From Paenibacillus rhizophilus (GTDB taxonomy: Bacteria; Bacillota; Bacilli; Paenibacillales; Paenibacillaceae), in contig NZ_RQPI01000001.1 in assembly GCF_003854965.1 (NCBI RefSeq), positions 1-64,000 of the forward strand: 64,000 nucleotides of DNA. The letters are read 5' to 3'. Both the position numbers and the translations under genes were made by a program. Shown here in pieces: positions 10,723 to 18,254 of this stretch (its first letter is position 1; each line of letters starts with the position of its first letter). Under the pieces are notes generated by a model that worked only from the letters and a program-made list of their open reading frames with translations, made no database searches and was not told the origin of the DNA.

Positions 10723-10751
10723 TTGAATTACCCTTGTCTAACGGGTATAAA
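10723..10751 (+). promoter_or_regulatory. SigA promoter of the [2Fe-2S] protein gene
   Basis: TTGAAT (10723-10728) and TATAAA (10746-10751) are 17 bp apart. The start codon is 24 bases further on. This promoter is divergent from, and almost abuts, the pyk promoter. Confidence 0.6.
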
Positions 10752-10775
10752 CGTTATAGAGGAGGAGTGAAGGTT

Positions 10776-11156
10776 ATGACGACATGGAATCTTGAAGGAA
10801 CAAAATGCCATCTGCTTGTCTGCGGGGGAAGCAGCTGCAAGAAGCGCAGAGGCGAAGATATTCTGGAGACGATCGAAGAGGAGATTGAGAAGCAGGGGGC
10901 TGAAGCTTTGATTCATCCGACGCAGACCCGCTGCATGGGCCGGTGCGGTGATGCTCCGGTGGTCATTGCCTATCCTGAAGGGGTCTGGTACGGGGAAATG
11001 TCGCCGAAGCTGGGCAAGACTCTGGTCAGAAAAACGCTGCTGGGCGAGCCGCTCGAAGAAAATAGAATGTACACATACGGAGAGGAAGGCATGAAGGCGT
11101 CCACCGAACGGGGGACAAAGGGGAAGAGAAAGGGAAAAAAAGCAGCCAAAGTGTAA
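10776..11156 (+). CDS. Thioredoxin-fold [2Fe-2S] ferredoxin-like protein
   Basis: A 126-residue protein. Its first 85 residues show the four-cysteine pattern of thioredoxin-like [2Fe-2S] ferredoxins: one pair in LLVCGGSSCKKR and one pair in TRCMGRCGDAPVV, followed by the usual YPEGVWYGEM strand. Such proteins carry electrons or serve as assembly or sensor domains; no partner is evident here. The C-terminal tail (about 98-126) is very rich in Lys and Arg and probably unstructured. The start at 10776 has GAGGAGG upstream, in preference to longer upstream frames that lack a site. It is transcribed divergently from pyk and followed by its own terminator. Confidence 0.8.
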   Translation: MTTWNLEGTKCHLLVCGGSSCKKRRGEDILETIEEEIEKQGAEALIHPTQTRCMGRCGDAPVVIAYPEGVWYGEMSPKLGKTLVRKTLLGEPLEENRMYTYGEEGMKASTERGTKGKRKGKKAAKV

Positions 11157-11184
11157 TTGACGCAATTTGGACAGGCCCTGCCTA

Positions 11185-11224
11185 CCCGCTTTGGCAGTTT
11201 TGCCGCCGCGGGTTATTTCTTTTT
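11185..11224 (+). terminator. Terminator after the [2Fe-2S] protein gene
   Basis: The arms CCCGC (11185-11189) / GCGGG (11208-11212) with inner TGGCA / TGCCG are followed by TTATTTCTTTTT. The stem has small internal mismatches. Confidence 0.55.
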
Positions 11225-11287
11225 GCGGCGCGGGGGATTATGATCGAGAAGCAAGGATAAAAAAGGAAATAGTTAGGGGTGAACCGG

Positions 11288-12100
11288 ATGTTCGCAAAGC
11301 TTGCCGACCGGGATCCCGTTCTAAACGGAAGTTCGTTCCTGGAAGACGAGATCCGATTTAATCTGCTGCATCTCATCTGCGGTTCTCCGGACGCCCTGCG
11401 GATTAAAAATTGCAGTAATGAGCTGATATTTGCCCAGACCCCGGGATTTAATCCTTGGCTCTGGATCGCTCCCGGACTTTCGGAAGAAAGGGAGGACGAA
11501 CTGCTCCGGAAGCTGGCGGAACATGTTCGGTCGCAGGATTTTCCCGGCATATCCGCCGATTACGGGATCGCGGAGTCTTTTGCGCGTTATTATACGGAAA
11601 GCCGCGGGCTTAAGCATGAGCCGTATATGATGCTGGAAGCGTATGCCTGCCCGGAAGTCAAGCCTCCGGCGGGTGTCGGAGGAGTCATTGAACGCGCGAA
11701 CTCCCGGCATACGGAAATGATCGCGGCGTATTTGGCCGCTTTTTCCAAAGAAGCCTTCAATTTCACGCCCCAACCGAACGAGGTGTATAAAGCGGCCACG
11801 GCTGCGATCGGCACGGGAGGGTTGTACCTTTGGCAGGAAGGAGGCGAAACCGTCTCCATTGCGAGAATCGCCCACCGAACCGCCAGACATGCCCGGATTA
11901 ATGATGTATATACGGTGCCCGGTGCGCGAAAAAAAGGATATGCAAGCGCCATCGTGGCGGCTTTATCCGATTACTGCTTGCGGGACGGCTTAACGCCGAT
12001 GCTCTACGCGGATGCCAAAAATCCGGATTCCAACAAAGTATATCAGTCCATCGGCTTTGTAGGCGCGGGGAGAATCTCGGATGTGCGGTTCAAGCAATGA
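11288..12100 (+). CDS. GNAT-family N-acetyltransferase
   Basis: A 270-residue protein whose C-terminal half is a GNAT fold. The acetyl-CoA loop is in VPGARKKGYASAIVAALSDY (about residues 214-233), followed by the YADAKNPDSNKVYQSIGF signature. The N-terminal half (about 1-130) has no clear assignment and may be a second, degenerate GNAT lobe, as in two-domain members of the family. The acyl acceptor is unknown. ATG at 11288 is preferred because AGGGG lies 8 bases upstream; GTG at 11279 overlaps that site. The gene stands alone, with about 300 bp of structured intergenic DNA after it. Confidence 0.8.
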   Translation: MFAKLADRDPVLNGSSFLEDEIRFNLLHLICGSPDALRIKNCSNELIFAQTPGFNPWLWIAPGLSEEREDELLRKLAEHVRSQDFPGISADYGIAESFARYYTESRGLKHEPYMMLEAYACPEVKPPAGVGGVIERANSRHTEMIAAYLAAFSKEAFNFTPQPNEVYKAATAAIGTGGLYLWQEGGETVSIARIAHRTARHARINDVYTVPGARKKGYASAIVAALSDYCLRDGLTPMLYADAKNPDSNKVYQSIGFVGAGRISDVRFKQ

Positions 12101-12397
12101 CAAGTGTCATTCCTGGGCGGCTCTGCCTGTGCCGGATCTTCTAACGGCGTTAGCGGTACCATGAAACAATCCGGCCGGCCGAACGTTTTCGTTCAGGAAC
12201 GGGACGGCCCAATTTGACTTGCCCAAGTCATGTTGACTATGCTAGCAAGAAGAAACGTCAGACGGCGTCTGTTCAAGACGCAAGTACGTTTCTCGTAGAA
12301 ATAGAAGTCATCATACGATAAGCGCGAAGCTTATATAGTCTTATATTTTAAAAAAGCTTACGGCCGCTTTATTACTCGCAAAGTGGGAGGCTGAAGG
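12101..12397 (+). promoter_or_regulatory. Promoter and structured 5' leader of the AI-2E permease gene
   Basis: A promoter-like pair TTGACT (12214-12219) and TATGCT (12238-12243), 18 bp apart, precedes a long leader of about 145 bases. The leader can fold: outer arms AGAAACGT (12251-12258) / ACGTTTCT (12286-12293) enclose an inner hairpin GCGTCT (12265-12270) / AGACGC (12276-12281). A second hairpin ATAAGC-GCGAA-GCTTAT lies near 12318-12334, followed by T-rich DNA. This could be a leader regulator, but I do not recognise a known riboswitch class. Confidence 0.45.
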
Positions 12398-13561
12398 ATG
12401 CAAAGGTTCCAAGTCTGGCCGGAAAAATTCCGCAAATTTTTTCTGAACAATAAATTCGTCGTCTTTCTGCTTGTGATGCTGCTAATCGGACTCAACGTGC
12501 TCGTATTCGCCAAAATTCCGTTCGTCTTCAGACCTTTGTCGGTGCTGCTTCATACGGTGGCTCTGCCGCTGATTTTATCGGGCGTCGCCTATTACCTGCT
12601 GAATCCGCTGGTGGACCGGCTGGAGAAGAAGAGCGGGGTGAAGCGCGCTTACGGCATTGTGGTGCTGTATCTTTTTATTATAGGCGTGATCACCGTCATT
12701 CTGCTGACAGTTATTCCGATTATCCGGGGGCAGCTGCTGGGGCTGATCGACAACTTTCCCCGGTACAGCTCGCAGATTCAGCAGGAGCTTGCCCATTTGA
12801 CGGGCAGCGAGCTGTTCGATCAGCTGCAGCAGAACACGGGAGCCGAGCTTGACACGGTGACAACCCGGGTCACGACATGGCTGACCACTTTTTTGCATAA
12901 CGCTCTAAACAGTGTCGGCAGCTTTGTCGGGGCGCTGACTGAAATTGTGCTGGGAATCGTGACAACCCCGCTCATTCTCTTCTATCTCCTTCGGGACGGG
13001 AAACGGCTGCCCGATTATATTTTGCGTCTGGTGCCCACCGCGCTGAAGCCTCAGACCCGGATGGTCCTGTCCGAGATGAACCAGCAGATCTCTTCCTATA
13101 TCCGCGGTCAGATCATTGTCAGCTGCTGTATCGGCGCGCTGCTCTATATCGGCTACCTGATTATCGGGCTCGAATATTCGCTTGTGCTGGCCATCGTGGC
13201 TGCCTGTACCGCGGTAGTTCCTTATCTGGGCCCGGCCATTGCGATTACGCCCGCGCTTATCGTGGCGCTGGTCACCTCGCCTTTGATGCTGCTGAAGATG
13301 GCGATTGTCTGGACGGCCGTACAACTGGTCGAAGGCAAATTCATCTCTCCGCAGATTATGGGTAAATCGCTTAAAATTCATCCGATTACCATCATCTTCG
13401 CCATTGTTTTCTTCGGCAAAATGTTCGGCGTTGTCGGCATCGTTCTGGCCGTGCCCGGCTACGCCGTGCTGAAGGTAGTGGCGACGCATATTTTTCAGTG
13501 GTTCCGTTTCCGTTCCGGACTGTATGCTTCGTCCGGCGAGGATGACGGAGAACACTCATAA
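12398..13561 (+). CDS. AI-2E family permease (UPF0118)
   Basis: A 387-residue polytopic membrane protein of the AI-2E exporter/UPF0118 family, similar in layout to B. subtilis YueF. Membrane segments lie at about 18-35, 45-70 and 80-110. A soluble coiled stretch follows at about 110-160, with clustered segments at 165-195 and 240-360. The family signature is visible in PYLGPAIAITPALIVAL and in EGKFISPQIMGKSLKIHP. Family members include the E. coli AI-2 exporter TqsA and Na+/H+-type antiporters, so the real substrate is open. The C-terminus is short and polar. The start follows GTGGGAGG. A carboxylesterase gene follows after 27 bases, so the two may share a transcript. Confidence 0.82.
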   Translation: MQRFQVWPEKFRKFFLNNKFVVFLLVMLLIGLNVLVFAKIPFVFRPLSVLLHTVALPLILSGVAYYLLNPLVDRLEKKSGVKRAYGIVVLYLFIIGVITVILLTVIPIIRGQLLGLIDNFPRYSSQIQQELAHLTGSELFDQLQQNTGAELDTVTTRVTTWLTTFLHNALNSVGSFVGALTEIVLGIVTTPLILFYLLRDGKRLPDYILRLVPTALKPQTRMVLSEMNQQISSYIRGQIIVSCCIGALLYIGYLIIGLEYSLVLAIVAACTAVVPYLGPAIAITPALIVALVTSPLMLLKMAIVWTAVQLVEGKFISPQIMGKSLKIHPITIIFAIVFFGKMFGVVGIVLAVPGYAVLKVVATHIFQWFRFRSGLYASSGEDDGEHS

Positions 13562-13588
13562 GACACACTGACGAAAGGGTGACCGCTT

Positions 13589-15064
13589 GTGAGACAGGCT
13601 GAAGCATCAACGATATATGGAACGGTGAGAGGCATACGGAAAGATGGCGTCAACGTCTGGCGCGGCGTCCCTTTCGCCTCTCCGCCGGTCGGAGAACTCC
13701 GCTTCTGCGCGCCCTTGCCTCCGGAGCGTTGGGAAGGGGTGCGGGACGCCTCCTCTTTCGGTCCGGTAAGCCACCAGCCGCCCGACCGGAAAGGCACCCG
13801 ATTCCCCGGAGAATCTCCCGTTCATGACGAGGATTGCCTGTATTTGAATGTATGGGCGCCTTTAGAGGCGGATTCACTGCCCGTCATGGTATGGATTCAC
13901 GGAGGGACGTTCCTGACGGGAGCGGGCAGCCAGCCGCTGTTTGACGGAACGGCTCTGGCCTTGGACGGAAACGTCGTTGTCGTATCGGTCAATTACAGGC
14001 TTGGACCGTTCGGGTTTCTTCATTTGTCGCCGCTTGGCGGCAACTACTCGTCCAATGCGGGACTGCTGGATCAGATCGCCGCGCTGGAATGGGTAAGGGA
14101 CAATATTGGCGGCTTTGGGGGCGACCCGCGGCGGGTAACGGTGTTCGGCGAATCGGCGGGGAGCATGAGCATCGCCGCTCTGCTGGCCATGCCTGCGGCT
14201 CGCGGACTGTTCACTGGAGCGATCATGCAGAGCGGCGCGTCGCAGACGCTAAAGCCCGCCCAGGGCTGGGGAATTGTCATGGAGCTGCTTGCCGAGCTGG
14301 GCCTCGGCCGGGAGGATGCCGGGAAGCTGCGGACGCTTCCGGCCGAGACGATTGCCCAGGCGGCGGGCAGAATGATACAGCGGCTGACCGGGGGATCTCC
14401 CGGCATGTTTTTTCAGCCGGTCATCGATCCGCTGACGCTGCCCGAAGAGCCGGTTCGGGCCGTCGCGAACGGTTCGGCTCAAGGCATTCCCGTGCTGATT
14501 GGAACCAACCGCCACGAAGGGGACTATTTCTTCCGCGAAGGGGCGCCGGTTCCGGAAATCGGCCAGTCGCTCAGGGCGCTTGAGCAGGCGCTTGGCGTCC
14601 CCGATTTGTCGGAGCTTGCCGCTCATTATCCTGCGACCCGTGAAGGACAGGCCGGTATTTTGACCGATGTGTTCTTCTGGCGCAGCGCGGTTGCTTTTGC
14701 GGAGAGCCTGCTTGAACACGGACCGGTCTGGATGTACCGTTTCGATTGGGTCGTGGAAGCCCATTCGCTGCTCTCCAGAGCGGTACACACCGCGGAGATT
14801 CCTTATGTGTTCGGAAACCTGTCGCATTTGCGGCGGATGGGACTTGCGGTCAGTCCCGCGATGAAGACTCTGTCCGACAGGATGCGGAGCGCATGGATCG
14901 CATTTGCCTACAGCGGAAAGCCGGATACCGGACAGCTTACTTGGCCGCAGTATGGGCTTGCGGAACGGGCTACCCTTGTCTTTGACGAGACGGCATCCGT
15001 TCTGAAGGACCCCGAGCCTGATAAACGCCGGCTGTTGTCCAAATTTACGGAGGCGGGAATATGA
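13589..15064 (+). CDS. pnbA: Carboxylesterase type B (para-nitrobenzyl esterase-like)
   Basis: A 491-residue alpha/beta hydrolase of the cholinesterase/pNB-esterase family. Landmarks are the N-terminal WRGVPFASPPVGELRF, the EDCLYLNVW box, the oxyanion loop WIHGGTFLTGAGS, the nucleophile Ser189 in FGESAGS, the acid Glu310 in NRHEGDYF, and the base His400 in RAVHTAEIPYVFG. The triad is complete, so it should hydrolyse small carboxylic esters in the cytoplasm; no signal peptide is seen. GTG at 13589 is used because GAAAGGGTGA lies just before it. The last four bases overlap the ATG of the DinB gene, showing translational coupling. Confidence 0.88.
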   Translation: MRQAEASTIYGTVRGIRKDGVNVWRGVPFASPPVGELRFCAPLPPERWEGVRDASSFGPVSHQPPDRKGTRFPGESPVHDEDCLYLNVWAPLEADSLPVMVWIHGGTFLTGAGSQPLFDGTALALDGNVVVVSVNYRLGPFGFLHLSPLGGNYSSNAGLLDQIAALEWVRDNIGGFGGDPRRVTVFGESAGSMSIAALLAMPAARGLFTGAIMQSGASQTLKPAQGWGIVMELLAELGLGREDAGKLRTLPAETIAQAAGRMIQRLTGGSPGMFFQPVIDPLTLPEEPVRAVANGSAQGIPVLIGTNRHEGDYFFREGAPVPEIGQSLRALEQALGVPDLSELAAHYPATREGQAGILTDVFFWRSAVAFAESLLEHGPVWMYRFDWVVEAHSLLSRAVHTAEIPYVFGNLSHLRRMGLAVSPAMKTLSDRMRSAWIAFAYSGKPDTGQLTWPQYGLAERATLVFDETASVLKDPEPDKRRLLSKFTEAGI

Positions 15065-15549
15065 GCGCACCGGATAGCGTGCAGAAGGAATATTTTCGCC
15101 GGCTCTTCCGGCATGCAAGCTGGGCGGACAAGAGGATTATAACTGCTCTGCGGCAGAGAAACCGGATTCCCGAGAAGCCGCTGGCTCTGCTGGGACATAT
15201 ACTGGCGGCGGAAAAGGTATGGCTGATGCGCATAAACGGCACAGACGGTCAAACGGTGAAGCTGTGGCATCCTCCTACCGGCCTGGAGGAATGTGCCGCC
15301 CTGGCAGAGGAGAACGCCGCAGGGTACGGGGAGCTTCTGGACATGCTGGACGACTCCGGGCTGAACGCGGCGGTTGCGTACCGCAATAGTACCGGGAAGG
15401 CGTATAACACTTCCGTTTCGGATATTCTGACTCATGTTGCGCTTCACGGAAGCTACCACAGAGGACAAATCGCTTCATTTTTGCGGCTTGAAGGGCTGGA
15501 GCCGGTGAACACCGACTATATCACCTTCGTTAGAGACAAGGACGTTTGA
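15061..15549 (+). CDS. DinB/YfiT-family metal-binding protein
   Basis: A 162-residue four-helix-bundle protein of the DinB superfamily. The three metal-ligand histidines expected for the family are visible: one in LLGHILAAEKVW and two in the HVALHGSYHRGQI segment. Family members include bacillithiol- and mycothiol-dependent transferases and many proteins of unknown role. The ATG overlaps the TGA of the esterase gene (ATGA), so it is coexpressed with it; a link to esterase substrates is possible but unproven. The gene ends 80 bp before a strong terminator. Confidence 0.82.
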   Translation: MSAPDSVQKEYFRRLFRHASWADKRIITALRQRNRIPEKPLALLGHILAAEKVWLMRINGTDGQTVKLWHPPTGLEECAALAEENAAGYGELLDMLDDSGLNAAVAYRNSTGKAYNTSVSDILTHVALHGSYHRGQIASFLRLEGLEPVNTDYITFVRDKDV

Positions 15550-15630
15550 AAATCGGGATTGTATTTATAAACCGACTGATCTGGTGAAAATCCGGAGCCG
15601 ATAGGGGATTGCCCCAGACCTTTTACCTAA

Positions 15631-15675
15631 AAAGAACGCCCAAGCCGGTTGTTGCCGCTGGCTTGGGCGTTCTTT
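15631..15675. terminator. Bidirectional terminator between dinB-like and stalk-domain genes
   Basis: The 16-bp perfect arms AAAGAACGCCCAAGCC (15631-15646) and GGCTTGGGCGTTCTTT (15660-15675) are A-flanked on one side and T-flanked on the other. It serves both convergent genes. Confidence 0.85.
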
Positions 15676-15727
15676 TGCGTCAGCCGGATTTCACCGGACA
15701 GGAGGTGGAATTCGGCTGATTCGGCAC

Positions 15728-16906
15728 TTATTCGATGTGGGGAACAAGCTTTACCGATCCATAGCCAAGCGACCCCAGCTGACCCTTGGTCATGAACAGC
15801 CTTCCACCGGTATTAAAGCTGTTCGAAGGGGTAAGGACGATTTTTGCCGCTCCCTTGGAGATTGTATATTGGTAGTTCGCCGCTTTATAGGTACCCGCCG
15901 GCTGGTCCAGCAGATCTACCTTCCAGCCGAGCGCTTTCGCGAGAGGACGCACCGGAATCCAGCGGGTGCCGTTAACCTCGAATACCGTGGATACCGGGAT
16001 GCTCAACCCGTTTATCCCCGCCGTATATTCGTATTCTTCAATAACAGGAACAGGGACAACGGGCAGATTGTCGGGGCTAATGCCGTCAGGAAGAGAGAGC
16101 TTTGGCTTGGAAAGAACAGACGGATAGATAGCAGAACGCTCGGCTTCGTCCTTCAGGAGATGGGAGGAAGCCTTCTTCAGATCGTATACCCGCAGCAGCC
16201 GGCGGGGCTCGTTCTGCACGTAAAGCAGCTTGGAGCTGGCATTGTTGAAGGCATACATACTGCCCGCCAGCACCGTTGTTCGTTGGTTCGTTTCGGGATT
16301 GTAAGCCGTAATCATATTCTGCTTGGCCCTGCTGTCGTATCCGGATTCCAGCAAAGTGTGGCGGTCTACCCATGCCGTCAGGTAGCTTGTCCGCGTCGAT
16401 TTGAACAGCTTTACGGCGCCGGTCTTCATGTTTTTCAAATAGTAGTCATTAAGCTTGGCGATATAGTCGCTGTACAGCCCGGGTGATGAAACGTAAAGGT
16501 AGCGGGAACGCTCCAAAATTCCCCAATTTCCGTCGGGAGAGAGGGAATAGATATTTCTGTGAAGGATGGACTGCCGCTCTGGATCATATACATTGCCGCC
16601 TTCGGGATCATCTGACCCTCCGATCCGCGCGGTGCCGTCTTCCCATACACTGAATGAACGGAACGGTTCCTGCCATTTGGCATAAGTGCCGTCCTGCTGT
16701 CTATAGACCACCGATTTCCGGTTTGTTCCGTCAGCCGCGCTGCTGATCGAGTACAGCTCGGTTCCTTTGGAAGCATCCAGCAGGTAGTCCTGCACGACGA
16801 CGCCGGATTCGGCATGGATGGAAGGCGAACCGTCGAGATGGAAGGCCAGGAGCACTGCGGCGGCCAGCACGAAACGGCGGATTTTAAAACGGAATGAGAA
16901 CTTCAT
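15728..16906 (-). CDS. Secreted protein with C-terminal stalk (copper amine oxidase-like N1) domain
   Basis: A 392-residue exported protein. The N-terminus has a signal peptide (basic start, hydrophobic FVLAAAVLLAFHL, probable cleavage after SIHA at about residue 32). Residues about 35-265 look like a beta-propeller-like region with repeated Tyr/Ser/Asp strands (for example YSLSPDGNWGILERSRYLYV). The C-terminal about 110 residues form the stalk domain common in Paenibacillus surface proteins, with VFEVNGTRWIPVRPLAKALG and the final FMTKGQLGSLGYG. No anchor is visible, so it is secreted or loosely wall-bound. Its function is unknown. It is transcribed alone, convergent with the dinB-like gene. 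Confidence 0.78.
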   Translation of the reverse strand: MKFSFRFKIRRFVLAAAVLLAFHLDGSPSIHAESGVVVQDYLLDASKGTELYSISSAADGTNRKSVVYRQQDGTYAKWQEPFRSFSVWEDGTARIGGSDDPEGGNVYDPERQSILHRNIYSLSPDGNWGILERSRYLYVSSPGLYSDYIAKLNDYYLKNMKTGAVKLFKSTRTSYLTAWVDRHTLLESGYDSRAKQNMITAYNPETNQRTTVLAGSMYAFNNASSKLLYVQNEPRRLLRVYDLKKASSHLLKDEAERSAIYPSVLSKPKLSLPDGISPDNLPVVPVPVIEEYEYTAGINGLSIPVSTVFEVNGTRWIPVRPLAKALGWKVDLLDQPAGTYKAANYQYTISKGAAKIVLTPSNSFNTGGRLFMTKGQLGSLGYGSVKLVPHIE

Positions 16907-17029
16907 AATCTGGTCGTTCCTCCTTTTTTTAGATAATAATATAGACTGGTTCGACCTGGAAAAGGTTTCGAATCAAATGTATAATAATCCATTTTATAGA
17001 AAATAAGTTCAGCTGGTTGCCGATGAAAA

Positions 17030-17060
17030 AGAGTAAAAATAAGCCTTTCCACCCATACTA
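17030..17060 (+). promoter_or_regulatory. Candidate forespore SigG promoter of the spoVA operon
   Basis: The -10 CATACTA (17054-17060) matches the SigG consensus exactly. At 18 bp upstream lies AGAGTA (17030-17035), which agrees with TGAATA at four of six positions. spoVA is a known SigG operon in B. subtilis. A 9-bp inverted repeat GCTTTGGGC (17082-17090) / GCCCAAAGC (17109-17117) follows in the leader. Confidence 0.55.
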
Positions 17061-17159
17061 CCGTTAATCTGGCATGCCGGCGCTTTGGGCCGGAAGGAAG
17101 AGGGTCTCGCCCAAAGCGGGCGGCTCTATGTTGAGATTGCTTGATGAGGAGGGCAGCGG

Positions 17160-17813
17160 ATGAAGACCCAATCTGGCTCCGCCATCTATATACAACTGAA
17201 GAATCGGGTGACGCTTCCTCATGGAAAAGGGGTGACCCTAGGCGACATTGCTTTTTTAATCGCCCCGCCGGAGCTGGAGGAGCGGCTCAAATCGCTGCTT
17301 CTGGTCCAGCCGGAGTACAGTGACGGCAACCTGATTCTCATCGATACGCTAAAGGTCATTCCCCTCGTGAAAAAGCTTGTGCCGGATGCCGATATCGAGC
17401 CCATTGGCGAAGGCAGAACGATTGTGCAGATCAGCGGACCCGAGGAACCGCGCAAGCCGTCTCCGGCGATGTTCGCCCTTGTCTGGCTGCTGCTGTTCTT
17501 CGGCGCGGCGCTGACGATTATGAATTTCCATGCGGACGTAAGCATGCAGGAAGTGCAGATCCGGATTGTGGAAATGCTGACCGGCCGCAGGGATGAGCAT
17601 CCTTATTTGTTCCAGCTGGCCTATTCGATCGGCATCGGCTTTGGCATGGTCATCTTTTTCAACCATTTGTTTAAGAAAAAATGGAACGAGGAGCCTACCC
17701 CGCTGGAAGTGGAAATGTTCCTGTATCAGAAAAACATCGACCAGTACGTCATTCATGAAGAATACCGGAAAATGAAGCGCAGCGAAGAGGGAATGAGCGG
17801 GGAGGAAACGTAA
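17160..17813 (+). CDS. spoVAA: Stage V sporulation protein AA
   Basis: A 217-residue protein of the SpoVA set, which takes Ca2+-dipicolinic acid into the forespore and releases it at germination. The N-terminal half (to about 100) is soluble and has the typical VTLGDIAFLIAP opening. Two membrane segments follow at about 104-122 and 155-175, with a charged C-terminal tail. Length and order match SpoVAA. The start has GAGGAGGG 6 bases before. spoVAB follows one base after the stop, so the genes are cotranscribed, probably in the forespore from the SigG-like promoter upstream. Confidence 0.9.
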   Translation: MKTQSGSAIYIQLKNRVTLPHGKGVTLGDIAFLIAPPELEERLKSLLLVQPEYSDGNLILIDTLKVIPLVKKLVPDADIEPIGEGRTIVQISGPEEPRKPSPAMFALVWLLLFFGAALTIMNFHADVSMQEVQIRIVEMLTGRRDEHPYLFQLAYSIGIGFGMVIFFNHLFKKKWNEEPTPLEVEMFLYQKNIDQYVIHEEYRKMKRSEEGMSGEET

Positions 17814-17814
17814 A

Positions 17815-18240
17815 ATGACGGCTCCGATCGAAGTGGGCCTGAATTTGCTCCTTGGCATTGCTGGAGGCATCGCCGTGGGCGGCGGGGTAATCGCCCTGTT
17901 CGTCGTGCTCGATATGATTCCGCGACTGGCGCAGCTGACGGGCTCTTACGAAAAGGTCCATTGGTACGAAGGCGCCATGGTCTGCGGATCGCTGCTTGGG
18001 ACCGTGAGTGATTTCTGGAACTGGAAAATAACGGCGGGACCTGTGGTAGAAGCGGCGGTCGGCCTGTTCGACGGAATCTTTGTCGGCATGCTTGCAGCGG
18101 CTTTGACGGAGGTGCTGAACGTACTGCCGATTTTGGCCAAACGCCTTCGCATGACTTCATACCTGTTCGGACTGCTGCTGGCGATGGTATTCGGTAAAGT
18201 TGCTGGTTCATTGTTTGATTGGTTTGTGTATCGACAGTAA
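17815..18240 (+). CDS. spoVAB: Stage V sporulation protein AB
   Basis: A 141-residue membrane protein with four to five hydrophobic segments and the SpoVAB-like pattern GIAGGIAVGGGVIALFVVLD near the N-terminus and MTSYLFGLLLAMVFGKVAGS near the C-terminus. It is a component of the spore inner-membrane SpoVA channel complex for Ca-DPA. It is separated from spoVAA by one base and from spoVAF by 14 bases. In B. subtilis spoVAC, AD and AE come between AB and AF; they are absent here and must lie elsewhere if the pathway is complete. Confidence 0.9.
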   Translation: MTAPIEVGLNLLLGIAGGIAVGGGVIALFVVLDMIPRLAQLTGSYEKVHWYEGAMVCGSLLGTVSDFWNWKITAGPVVEAAVGLFDGIFVGMLAAALTEVLNVLPILAKRLRMTSYLFGLLLAMVFGKVAGSLFDWFVYRQ

Positions 18241-18254
18241 ACGGAGGGCTTGAG

